This document shows, in pieces, positions 1 to 8,900 of a stretch of 60,550 nt of DNA. The notes below the pieces were generated by a model. The model did no database searches, was not told the origin of the DNA, and saw only the letters and a list, made by a program, of their open reading frames with translations. Each line of letters starts with the position of its first letter. Within the stretch, counting starts at the first letter, position 1. The stretch comes from Chloroflexota bacterium. GTDB taxonomy: Bacteria; Chloroflexota; Ktedonobacteria; Ktedonobacterales; Ktedonobacteraceae. The stretch covers positions 1-60,550 of the forward strand of contig VBHI01000317.1 of NCBI GenBank assembly GCA_005881495.1. Reading direction: 5' to 3'. The position numbers were made by a program, and so were the translations under genes.

Positions 1-96
1 CTTTAGCAACTGGCCACCTTTTAGAATAGCTTTGAATAGCGTACAATCATCTCATCAGGTTTGATCATAAACAATAACCGTTGAAGGGATAACTCT

Positions 97-1635
97 ATGC
101 AAACTCTCCTTGGGATTGACCTCGGAACGACGGGAGTCAAAGCGGCTCTCTTCTCCGCGGAAGACGGGCATGTGCTTTCCTCGGCCTTTGTCAATTATCC
201 GCTGGTGCACCCTCAGCCTGGTTGGGCTGAGCAAGACCCGGCAGACTGGTGGCAAGCCACAGTTGTGGCTATTGAAGCGTGTCTAACAGGGGCTGTGCGT
301 TATCACGTACAGCCATCGGATGTACGTGGCGTCGGCCTCTCCGGTCAAATGCACGGCGTTGTATTGCTAGACGAGCATCAGCAGGTCTTGCGACCGTGCA
401 TCATCTGGGCGGATCAGCGAAGTGAAGCCCAGTGCCGCTGGATGACCGAGAGAGTAGGTGCTGCCCGCCTCATCAAACTGGTGAGCAATCCCGCGCTGCC
501 AGGTTTCTCCGCTCCCAAATTGCTCTGGATTCGTGACAATGAGCCAGAGATATTTGCGCGGGCACGCACCATGCTCTTGCCCAAAGACTATATTCGCTTC
601 CGCTTGACTGGTAAGTTGGCGATGGAGATTTCAGATGCGGCAGGCACCTGTCTCCTGGATGTGAAGCAGGGAACATGGTCTCGCGAGGTGCTGGAGGCAA
701 TAGCGCTCGATCCAGCCCTGCTGCCGCCTGTTGTTGCCGCTGATGCTGTGAGTGGCACGATTACCGGTGAAGTAGCGGCCCTGACCGGCTTACTGCCGGG
801 CACTCCTGTTGCGGGTGGTGGAGCGGATAACGCCTGTGGCGCCGTTGGCAATGGCGTAGTGCTGCCCAGCCTGGCGCTCGTCTCTATCGGGACGAGTGGA
901 GTAGTGCTGGCCTATGCTGACACCCCGCAAGTCGATATGTCTGGCCCCGTGCCTCGAGTTCACACGTTTAACCACGCTGTACCACACGCCTGGTACCTCA
1001 TGGGAGTGACGCAGGGGGCTGGTCTCTCGCTACGCTGGGTACGCGATAACATTGGATTACCTGAGCAAGCATTAGAGCGCTGGACTGGATTGGACGCCTA
1101 CGAACTTCTTGCCAGGGAGGCTGAAAGCGTACCTGCTGGAAGTGATGGACTGTTGTTCTTACCTTATCTACAGGGAGAGCGCACTCCTCACCTCGACGCC
1201 TACGCTCGCGGCGGCTGGATTGGCCTCACTGCCAGTCATGATCGCCGTCACCTGGTCCGTGCTGTCTTTGAGGGTGTGGCTTTTAGCTTAAAGGATTGCT
1301 TCTTGATTATTCAGGAGCAAGGTCTGCCCATGGAGCAGTTGCGTGCTACCGGCGGCGGGGCAAAGAGTGTGTTCTGGCGTCAAATGATCGCCGACATTCT
1401 GGGGGTGGAACTGGTGACAACAAATGCAACGGAAGGGCCTGCTTTTGGCGCCGCCTTGTTAGCGGGCGTTGCCAGTGGCATCTACAGTTCAGTGCCGCAG
1501 GCCTGTGAGGCTACCATACGTGTGGTGGAGCGAACTGGGCCAGATAGGGGAAACGAGGCGGCCTATGCCCAGGCGTATGAGACCTATCGCGCACTCTATC
1601 CAGCTCTGAAGCCAATAATCAGTAAACCATTATAG
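97..1635 (+). CDS. xylB: Xylulokinase
   Basis: FGGY-family sugar kinase that phosphorylates D-xylulose to xylulose 5-phosphate in the cytoplasm, feeding the pentose phosphate pathway. The N-terminal ATPase fold starts with LLGIDLGTTGVKAALF (phosphate-1 motif), followed by the SGQMHGVVLLD and IIWADQRS segments typical of XylB, and the C-terminal domain carries the RATGGGAKSVFWRQMIADI and GPAFGAALLAG motifs. The 512-residue length is normal for the family. The ATG at 97 follows a GAAGGGAT ribosome site at usual spacing. It ends in a strong hairpin terminator, so it appears monocistronic. A xylose-type ABC importer lies about 43 kb away in the same window, supporting xylose rather than another ketose. 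I see nothing damaged. Confidence 0.93.
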   Translation: MQTLLGIDLGTTGVKAALFSAEDGHVLSSAFVNYPLVHPQPGWAEQDPADWWQATVVAIEACLTGAVRYHVQPSDVRGVGLSGQMHGVVLLDEHQQVLRPCIIWADQRSEAQCRWMTERVGAARLIKLVSNPALPGFSAPKLLWIRDNEPEIFARARTMLLPKDYIRFRLTGKLAMEISDAAGTCLLDVKQGTWSREVLEAIALDPALLPPVVAADAVSGTITGEVAALTGLLPGTPVAGGGADNACGAVGNGVVLPSLALVSIGTSGVVLAYADTPQVDMSGPVPRVHTFNHAVPHAWYLMGVTQGAGLSLRWVRDNIGLPEQALERWTGLDAYELLAREAESVPAGSDGLLFLPYLQGERTPHLDAYARGGWIGLTASHDRRHLVRAVFEGVAFSLKDCFLIIQEQGLPMEQLRATGGGAKSVFWRQMIADILGVELVTTNATEGPAFGAALLAGVASGIYSSVPQACEATIRVVERTGPDRGNEAAYAQAYETYRALYPALKPIISKPL

Positions 1636-1636
1636 C

Positions 1637-1679
1637 AAAGCGGCTCAGTAGGCAATGGGGCCCAATGGAGCCGCTTTTT
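1637..1679 (+). terminator. Rho-independent terminator after xylB
   Basis: Ten-base arms AAAGCGGCTC (1637-1646) and GAGCCGCTTT (1668-1677) are perfectly complementary around a 21-base loop and run into a short T tract, two bases after the xylB stop. Loop is long, but a GGGGCCC core inside it can pair further. Confidence 0.75.
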
Positions 1680-1754
1680 GTGTATGGTATGATAGTAGCA
1701 CGGCACATTCCTGTTCGTTCCCAAACTCTAAAACGCCAAGAAGGATAAACAACG

Positions 1755-2561
1755 ATGTCAGATGTCGTAACCCCCATTGAAAAAAACGAACGCACGGTCA
1801 ACGTGCAGGGCATTGCAACGCACATATTTGAAGCTGGTTCACCTGTCGCTCCGCCTTTACTGTATCTCCACGGCACCAACCTGGGGAACTTGTGGCTGGA
1901 TTATCATCGTGCCCTCGCCCAATACTTTCACCTGTTCGCACCCGATATCCCTGGTTTTGGTTTAACTGAGAGGCCCGATTGGATGCGTGATATGAGTGAC
2001 TATATCCTCTTCTTCCGCGACCTGTTGAACGAGCTAGGGCTGGACAAGGTCATGCTTGTTGGGCATTCGATAGGAGGATGGATGGCAGCAGAGATAGCTG
2101 TATGGTATCCGGAACGGGTTAAAAAGCTGGTGCTCTCCAATGCCGCTGGCATCCGGGTGAAGGGTTCATCTATCGCCGATATCTTCGCTATGAACGCTCA
2201 GGAGTTAATCGCCGCCTGTTTTGATAATCCCATGGCTGCAATGCCTCTGATGCCTGCCGAATTTAATGTAGATTTCCTGCTTGTGCAGTATAAAGAGCGT
2301 ACTACCCTCGCTTCACTGGCCTGGAATCCCAGCTATGACCCGAAGTTGGAACGGCGCTTAGCCAGTATCAAGTGTCCAACCTTAGTGATCTGGGGAGCAA
2401 ATGATCGTGTCATTCCCCCGGTATACGGCGATACGTTTCACCGGCAAATCGCCAACTCTCGACTGGTAAAGTTGGAAGGCACAGGACATATGCCCATGTT
2501 TGAGAAACACGAGGAATGGGCCAGGAGTATCTGCGAATTTCTTGAGCAAGGAAAGGATTAA
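1755..2561 (+). CDS. Alpha/beta hydrolase
   Basis: Alpha/beta-hydrolase-fold enzyme of 268 residues. The oxyanion segment YLHGTNLGN, the nucleophile elbow LVGHSIGGWMAAEIA (Ser in GHSIG), a late acid in VIWGANDRVIPP and the catalytic His in EGTGHMPMFEKHEEWA give a complete Ser-Asp-His set. The closest general type is the C-C bond hydrolase/esterase group (meta-cleavage hydrolase-like), but substrate cannot be read from sequence. There is no signal peptide. The gene ends six bases before the GTG start of the LLM-type flavin oxidoreductase, so the two are almost certainly co-transcribed; the pair may act on a shared small-molecule substrate (inference). Confidence 0.85.
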   Translation: MSDVVTPIEKNERTVNVQGIATHIFEAGSPVAPPLLYLHGTNLGNLWLDYHRALAQYFHLFAPDIPGFGLTERPDWMRDMSDYILFFRDLLNELGLDKVMLVGHSIGGWMAAEIAVWYPERVKKLVLSNAAGIRVKGSSIADIFAMNAQELIAACFDNPMAAMPLMPAEFNVDFLLVQYKERTTLASLAWNPSYDPKLERRLASIKCPTLVIWGANDRVIPPVYGDTFHRQIANSRLVKLEGTGHMPMFEKHEEWARSICEFLEQGKD

Positions 2562-2567
2562 CTTCCC

Positions 2568-3752
2568 GTGAATAAGCTGCAGTTCCACTACTTCCACCTG
2601 ATGCCCTGGCCCTACCTGCCCGCGGATTATGATCAAAAGTACGACTCTGCGTGGGTAACACTACCCAATTCGATCTATGACCCGATCAAGGGGCACGCGT
2701 TATATAACCGATATCTTGATGAGATCGAACGAGCCGATAAATTGGGGTGGGATAGTGTCATCGTCAACGAGCATCATCAGAATGCTTACGGGACTATGCC
2801 TTCGCCAAATATTATGGCTGCTGTCCTGACGCAGAGGATAAAGCGGGCAAAAATCGGGATTGTTGGCAATGCACTGCCGCTGCATGATGACCCACTTCGG
2901 GTGGCCGAAGAGATTGCTATGCTCGACGTGATCAGTGGCGGACGCATTATCTCCGGCTTTGTGCGCGGCACGGGCATGGAATATTTCAGCTACAGCGTCA
3001 ATCCAACCATTAGCCGTGAACGTATGGACGAGGCACACGACTTGATTATACAGGCCTGGACCCGCCCCGGCCCATTCGCCTTCGAGGGCGAACATTATAA
3101 CTATCGCTACGTCAATATCTGGCCTCGTCCAATTCAGCAGCCTCACCCGCCCATCTGGTTGCCTGGTACTGCCAGCACCGAGACCATCGATTTTGCAGCC
3201 GGACATAAATATCCCTATATGACGGTTTTCATGCCAATGGACCAGCGCAAGCGAGCATATGACATGTACCGCCGGCTCGCCGAGGAAAAATATGGCTACG
3301 AAGCGCAGCCAGAGCAACTAGCTTTCTGTGTTCCCTGTGTCGTGGCCGAGAGCGATGATATTGCTATGAAGGAGGGGGAAAAATATGTGATGTGGCTCTT
3401 TAACAAAGCCCTCAAGGTCCGCCCCGAATTCTTTGTACCGCCCGGCTATATGAGCGTACGTAGTCTCAGAGGGATGCTTGAAAGTGGAACCTATGGTCGA
3501 AAAGCCTCCTTCAAAGAATTGGTAGATACAGGTGTTGTCATTGCAGGCAGCGTGGATACCGTCGTTGAGAAACTTGCCTACTTGACCGACGAGCTTCATG
3601 CCGGTATGTTGGTCACAGGCGGCCATGTTGGTGAAATCCCTGATTACCTCGTCCTCAAGAATCAGACGATGATGGCGGAAGAGGTAATGCCGCACTTCCG
3701 CGAAAAGCCCGTCAGGGCTGAACCCAAACCTGTCGAGATTCAACCTGTGTAA
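2568..3752 (+). CDS. LLM-class flavin-dependent oxidoreductase
   Basis: Bacterial-luciferase-like monooxygenase (PF00296 type), 394 residues, TIM-barrel, FMN- or F420-dependent. Diagnostic pieces are the early WDSVIVNEHHQNAYGTMPSP loop, the IGIVGNALPLHDDPLRVAEEIAMLDVISGGR block and the RERMDEAHDLIIQAWT helix, all conserved in this family. The start is GTG at 2568, six bases after the upstream hydrolase stop, with the hydrolase 3' end (AAGGATT) supplying the ribosome site. The histidine pair in NEHHQ is near the flavin site in relatives. Substrate is unknown; together with the hydrolase it looks like a two-step oxidative degradation module. Confidence 0.88.
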   Translation: MNKLQFHYFHLMPWPYLPADYDQKYDSAWVTLPNSIYDPIKGHALYNRYLDEIERADKLGWDSVIVNEHHQNAYGTMPSPNIMAAVLTQRIKRAKIGIVGNALPLHDDPLRVAEEIAMLDVISGGRIISGFVRGTGMEYFSYSVNPTISRERMDEAHDLIIQAWTRPGPFAFEGEHYNYRYVNIWPRPIQQPHPPIWLPGTASTETIDFAAGHKYPYMTVFMPMDQRKRAYDMYRRLAEEKYGYEAQPEQLAFCVPCVVAESDDIAMKEGEKYVMWLFNKALKVRPEFFVPPGYMSVRSLRGMLESGTYGRKASFKELVDTGVVIAGSVDTVVEKLAYLTDELHAGMLVTGGHVGEIPDYLVLKNQTMMAEEVMPHFREKPVRAEPKPVEIQPV

Positions 3753-3757
3753 AAAGT

Positions 3758-3898
3758 TTAGATTTGATCATCGATATTCTGCGTGAGTTTGAGTACTGCG
3801 CCGCGGCTCAGTTTGGCTTCGCCGCGAGCAAGAGCGTCGAGAGTGGCATAGGCTAAGGCAAGAGGAGTTTGGATAAAGTATACGAATTTGATAGTCAT
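3758..3898 (-). CDS. Small hypothetical protein, 46 residues
   Basis: A short minus-strand gene with ATG at 3898 and stop at 3758, preceded by a good GAAAGGAA ribosome site six bases upstream. The product begins MTIKFVYFIQTPLALAYATLD and ends in KLTQNIDDQI; it has an N-terminal hydrophobic half and a charged second half. I recognise no family. Its stop lies only a few bases from the end of the convergent LLM gene. Support is the ribosome site, uninterrupted frame and normal composition; conservation was not tested. Confidence 0.45.
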   Translation of the reverse strand: MTIKFVYFIQTPLALAYATLDALARGEAKLSRGAVLKLTQNIDDQI

Positions 3899-3998
3899 AT
3901 TTCCTTTCGGCATTGCATCAGGCGAAGATCAAGATTGTCTCAACGAACGTTAAGAGTCTGCTAAAGGTTTCAGGGGTCGTCCACCATGCGTTACAAAC

Positions 3999-4034
3999 GC
4001 GACAAGTGCAACATGTGCAACAAGTGCGACAAGT
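3999..4034. repeat. Four tandem 9-bp repeats
   Basis: Four head-to-tail nonamers of the pattern GCRACAWGT (GCGACAAGT, GCAACATGT, GCAACAAGT, GCGACAAGT) in the intergenic stretch between the small minus gene and the 36-residue gene. The same 9-bp period recurs at four other places in the window. Confidence 0.85.
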
Positions 4035-4170
4035 TTAGGGAAAAACTCTCACATCGGGTTAACTGTAGTTTGGTAACTTATGTAATACCATGAATGGGTG
4101 CAACCCCGTTTAATGTAAAACGTAGATTGTTCAGGATGTATCTTCTATCAATGAGGCGAGGTACAAGATA

Positions 4171-4281
4171 ATGAAGGACAATGACGAGAAAAGATCCTGG
4201 TTGCTAGTGGCCCTCTGGTTTGGCTCAATTGCTGTTATAGGTTTGCTGAAGCGCACCCTTGAGAGGGCAAGACCTTTTTAG
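4171..4281 (+). CDS. Small single-span membrane protein, 36 residues
   Basis: ATG at 4171 to TAG at 4281, preceded by GAGGCGAGGT. The product has a charged N-terminus (MKDNDEKR), one hydrophobic segment (WLLVALWFGSIAVIGLL) long enough to span a membrane, and a basic tail (KRTLERARPF), which predicts N-out or N-in by the positive-inside rule with the tail cytoplasmic. No family is recognised. It is followed 40 bases later by a perfect 18-bp hairpin, which would make a natural transcript end. A plausible real small gene but without comparative support. Confidence 0.45.
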   Translation: MKDNDEKRSWLLVALWFGSIAVIGLLKRTLERARPF

Positions 4282-4321
4282 GATACGTAGGAATGCATTT
4301 GTCTTTTGAAATTGCAGCAGT

Positions 4322-4364
4322 GAGGAGAAGCAGGTCGAGTACAAGGCTCGACCTGCTTCTCCTC
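4322..4364 (+). terminator. Perfect 18-bp inverted repeat, terminator-like
   Basis: Arms 4322-4339 and 4347-4364 are perfectly complementary over 18 bases around a 7-base loop, followed by TTT. It separates the 36-residue gene from obg. The T run is short, so it may instead be a dispersed palindrome. Confidence 0.6.
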
Positions 4365-4421
4365 TTTCGTGAAAAAAGAAATGGCAATTGGTGGGTGAAA
4401 CGTGTTGCTGAGTCTGCCTGT

Positions 4422-4447
4422 CGATGCGTGCGATGCGTGCGATGTGG
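4422..4447. repeat. Tandem 9-bp repeat, 2.9 copies
   Basis: CGATGCGTG at 4422-4430 and 4431-4439, then CGATGTGG at 4440-4447, in the leader of obg just before a TATACT -10-like hexamer (4468-4473). Same period as the other nonamer arrays in the window. Confidence 0.75.
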
Positions 4448-4527
4448 CGATATTACCAGGAATATGCTATACTCGACTTCGCCGAAAAGAAAAATGTACC
4501 ATGAGAATACTATGTTAGGGTCATATT

Positions 4528-5832
4528 ATGTTCTACGATCATACAAAAATTTTTGTCAAGGCGGGTGACGGTGGAAACGGTTCGCGACATTTCCGGCGGG
4601 AAAAGTTCGCGCCGCTGGGAGGTCCAGATGGGGGTGATGGAGGTAGGGGGGGTAGTGTATACCTGGGAGCTACAACTAATTTGAATACCTTGATAGATTA
4701 CCGCTATCGCCACCATTTTAAGGCTGGGGCAGGTGAGCCGGGAATACGCCAGAAAATGCATGGAGCCAAAGGCGAAGACATAGTGCTGTCTGTACCCTGT
4801 GGCACCATTGTGCGCGATGCGGAAAGCAATGAAGTAATTGCGGATCTTGTAGAAGAAGGACAGCGAGTGATGGTGGCACGGGGGGGGCGTGGAGGACTGG
4901 GAAATGTCCACTTTGCTACGTCAACACACCAGGCTCCGCAAGAGGCCCAGAAAGGTGAACCGGGCGAGGAACGCTGGATACAGCTTGAACTGCGCTTAAT
5001 TGCCGATGTTGGGCTGGTTGGTTTTCCGAATGCGGGTAAATCAACCTTGCTCTCAGTGGTTACAGCAGCTCGTCCAAAAATAGCTGACTACCCCTTTACC
5101 ACGCTCTCACCGAATCTCGGCGTTGTGGCTGTGGGACAACCTGGCAGCGGCGATGAATTTGGCTTTGTGCTTGCCGATATTCCCGGTCTCATCGAAGGCG
5201 CCGCGCAGGGTGTTGGCCTGGGCCATGAATTTTTACGTCATATACGGCGAACTCGTCTTTTGATTCATATGCTCGATGGTGCTTCATTTGAGCGAGATTC
5301 CTGGCAGGACTTTCAAACGATCAACCAGGAATTGCGTGAATACGATGAACAGCTGGCTCAGCGTCCGCAGATTGTCGTACTCAACAAGATGGATTTACCA
5401 GAAGCTCAGGAGCGCTGGCCAGCGTTGAAAGCACAGGTTGAGAAGGCTGGCTACCCTGTTTTCGCCATTTCTGCGGCATCCCATCAAGGAACTGAGGAGT
5501 TGATGCAGTATACCGCCCAACGATTGAATGAAATCCGGCGGGAAGAGGCCGAGCGCGAAGCTGTACAAGTCAATACTGAGATGCCAGGTACTGTTCTGCG
5601 GCCCCAGCCAGAAGACGCTTTTACTGTTTCTAAGGATGGCGATACCTATCATGTGCGCGGCAAGCGAGTCGAACGCGTCGTCAGTATGACCTACCTGGAA
5701 AATGAAGAAGGGATGGATCGCTTGCAGGTCACACTTCGAAAAATGGGTGTCACAAAAGCACTTGAGGATGCGGGAGTCAAAGTCGGCGATACAGTGCGCT
5801 TCGGCAAAGTTGAGTTATACTGGGGTGAATGA
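4528..5832 (+). CDS. obg: GTPase Obg/CgtA
   Basis: Essential GTPase that binds the 50S ribosomal subunit during assembly and links to stress control. The N-terminal glycine-rich Obg fold (residues about 1-158) is clear: FVKAGDGGNGSRHFRREKF, GGPDGGDGGRGG, and VARGGRGGLGN. The G domain follows with G1 GFPNAGKSTLL, G3 DIPGLIEGA, G4 NKMD and a late SAAS G5. The C-terminal OCT domain (about 355-434) ends VRFGKVELYW, the usual family end. Length 434 is typical. Start ATG 4528 gives the canonical MFYDHTKIFVKAG. Upstream hairpin and a TATACT hexamer suggest its own promoter. Confidence 0.96.
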   Translation: MFYDHTKIFVKAGDGGNGSRHFRREKFAPLGGPDGGDGGRGGSVYLGATTNLNTLIDYRYRHHFKAGAGEPGIRQKMHGAKGEDIVLSVPCGTIVRDAESNEVIADLVEEGQRVMVARGGRGGLGNVHFATSTHQAPQEAQKGEPGEERWIQLELRLIADVGLVGFPNAGKSTLLSVVTAARPKIADYPFTTLSPNLGVVAVGQPGSGDEFGFVLADIPGLIEGAAQGVGLGHEFLRHIRRTRLLIHMLDGASFERDSWQDFQTINQELREYDEQLAQRPQIVVLNKMDLPEAQERWPALKAQVEKAGYPVFAISAASHQGTEELMQYTAQRLNEIRREEAEREAVQVNTEMPGTVLRPQPEDAFTVSKDGDTYHVRGKRVERVVSMTYLENEEGMDRLQVTLRKMGVTKALEDAGVKVGDTVRFGKVELYWGE

Positions 5833-5981
5833 GATGCAGGAATTGCCAGATAGAACTCGTTCAAACTCTGCCAGCTAACAAAAGAATTGTGTTATACTTG
5901 CAACGGATAAATTGGTGATGCTGTTCGCTTAGGGCCTCTAAATCACTAGTACTTTCGACAGAATGCGAGAAAAGCAGGCAC

Positions 5982-8900
5982 ATGGGAGAGACATTAAACC
6001 TACTCTTTCGCAACCTTGAGGACGGCACATTTGAGTTGCAAGTGCGGGAGAACTGGTCAGGGCGTACTGTTAGCGGAAGTTTTGTGCCGCCTTACACGAG
6101 TAGGCAGCTCAATGCCCTGCAGAAAAAACTCAACAAATTCAATAATAACATCAATGACCTGCACGAAATAGGCTATCGTCTTTTTTTAGCCTTGTGTGGC
6201 TCTGAGACACCCGGTACAAGCCGTCGGGAATTATCAGAACAATCCGTACAAGCGATGTTACGTGCTGTAATACAACGAACACTGCGGCGGCGCGGTACGG
6301 TTGCTTTGACCTTTAGTTTTGCTGCAGGCTGCGAGGAATTTGTCCGCTACCCCTGGGAACTGCTCCACAATGGCGAGCACTTTCTCCTCGCTTCTGGCGT
6401 CTTCACACTGACTCGTGCTCTTCTGCGCCCGGGGGATGCCACTGGCTATGATTTACCTGTTCATCCGCCGCTGCGCATGCTCTATATCAGTGCTTCTCCG
6501 AAGAATTGCGCGTCCCTGGAAACCGAGCGCAGCTTTGAAGCAATGCAACGGGCATTAGCTGGCCTGATCGAAAATGGTACCATTCTCCTCGATAAAAAAG
6601 AGCAGGTGACCTATGATGACCTGGTGGGCTATCTCAGTTCGCTTGGCGGTGCTGGATTACTTGATGATAACGAGACAGTGCTCCCCTGTTATGTCGTTCA
6701 CTTTGATGGGCACGGAGCCTTTGGTCGCCTCTGTCCCGATGAAGATTGTCAGAAGTTGAACGATGCCGATGCAAGCAAATGTCTTGATTGCGATGCATCG
6801 CTGAGCCGAGTAAAGGCACAGACCTATCTGTGTTTTTGCGACGAAGAGGGGAAGAATAGGTATATTGATACCCAGACATTGCGCGAGATATTTATCAGTA
6901 GCGATGTTCACCTGGTCGTGCTGTCTGCTTGTGAGACGGCTACGTTGTTGGGGGAGCACGAGCGCCATCAGCATCACGGTGTCAATTTCGATACCACATT
7001 GGCAACTTCCCTGGTGATGGCTCAGGTACCCGCAGTAGTTGCGATGCCCTATTCGCTGCATGATGACGTTACCCCAACATTTATGTTCCATTTTTATGAA
7101 GCTTTGGGACGAGGGCGCACGCTGGAGGAAGCACTTGCCCGCGCCCGCCAGGCCATGTTGCCCAGGCATAGTCACCAGGGATGGTTTATCCCTGTGCTGT
7201 ATCGTCACGTGACAGAGGGCAAGGAGGGGCCTGTAGCACTGATTGCTGGCAGGGATGCGCCAGCAGACCATGATCACCCGCTGGCGTACCTGGGGGGAGC
7301 ATCGACCTTTGTGGGCCGTGAACGAGAATTGCGCGAATTGAGCGATCTTCTGGCGTTTGCCGCGAGAGGTGAAGAGCTTGGGCCGCCATCAAATGAACAC
7401 AGTACATTACGTCCAGGCACGCATCATATCGCTTTAACTGGTCCAGCGGGAATTGGAAAGAGCGCTCTAGCCATTGAAGCGATACGGCGAAATCACGAGA
7501 TGTTCACTGGGGTGACCATTGGTATTTCATTACAAGGGGGAAAGCTCTTCAATGAAGCGCTGATGGATATCGCTCATCATGTGCATGCCCCGGCGAAGAC
7601 ATTCCATCCTGATGATCAAAGCTATCGCCAGGAACTGGTGCTCAGCGTCTTCCGTTCATACGTAGAGCGAGATATGCCCTGTTTACTGTTTCTGGATAGC
7701 TTTGAAGATGTGAAAGAACATAGTCAGTTAGAACTCTGGCATCACTTTTTTAGCTCTTTGCCGCTGGGAGTAGTGGTACTGGTTTCATCTCGCTCGAATC
7801 CGACGGCGGTAGCAGTGATTGAGGGGGCGCCTTACCACTGGTATGAGTATCATGTTGATAAGATGGCTGATGCGGATCTGCTCAGGCTTTTTGCGGAGCT
7901 TGCTGGTGAGAGTGGCTTAGACCAGCGAATTCATATGGATGATCCACAACAGCAGAAGGTCTTACGAAAGATTTGCACGCTGTTAGATGGCTACCCCCTG
8001 GGAGCAGAACTGATCTTTGGCGCGGCTCGTTCTATCGATGGGAAGGTATTTACCCCGGAAGCGGCGACACGCTCATTAGAAGAGGTGTGCGACGAATTGC
8101 GCGACTCACAGCTCGCCGGTATCTCTGCAGTGCTCGATGTCGCCAATCGACGTTTGACCCCTCATGCACGCTTGCTTCTTTCCTATCTCGCGGCCTTCCG
8201 CTTACCTTTTAGTCGTGAACAGATCATTCTGATTGTTGCTCCCGAAAATCAGGCTACTGCTCCTACAAATGATGCCGTTGCGGGAGAACTGGTGCAGCAT
8301 TGGCGGGTGGCAAGAGACGAGCTGGTGCAGGCGTCCTTCATGCAATTTGATGGGCGCGTGTACACCATTCACCCGCAAATTCGCAATTTTGCGCTTTTGT
8401 ACCTGCCTTTACAGGAGCGCCGGCGGGTGCATCGGGCGGTAGCTCACTACTATCGCAGCCAGCCACAGCCCAGTCCTGAAGAATGGTTTGCGGCCTATGA
8501 ACATCAGGAGGCAGCAGGAGAGACTCAGGACTTACAAGAGGCGATTCTGTTAGCGGTTCACGCATCATGGGCAATGGGGGGACGTGGCCATGCTCCCGCA
8601 TTATTGGATATGCTGCGGCGCGCGGAGGCTCATGCGTTGCGTTTAGGCAATAAAACCGTTGAGGGCCAGATACAATGTTGTATTGGGGCGATCCTGCGCC
8701 AGCTTGGTCAATATGCTGAGGCTGTCGGTTGTCTGACACGCAGCCTGGCGCTGCACCGTGAGCAAAATGATCGCGATGAGACTGGCTGGGCGCTTTACGA
8801 ATTAGCCATGCTCTTTCGTGAGGAAGGATACTTTCAGCAGGCCGGGCTCTATGCTCAGGACGCTCTGCATCTTTTCCGCGTAGTCGGTGATCAGAAAGGG

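Noticed and set aside
4293..4568. A 91-codon frame before obg
   Set aside because: It runs through a perfect hairpin and a 9-bp repeat and overlaps the obg start; composition is not protein-like.
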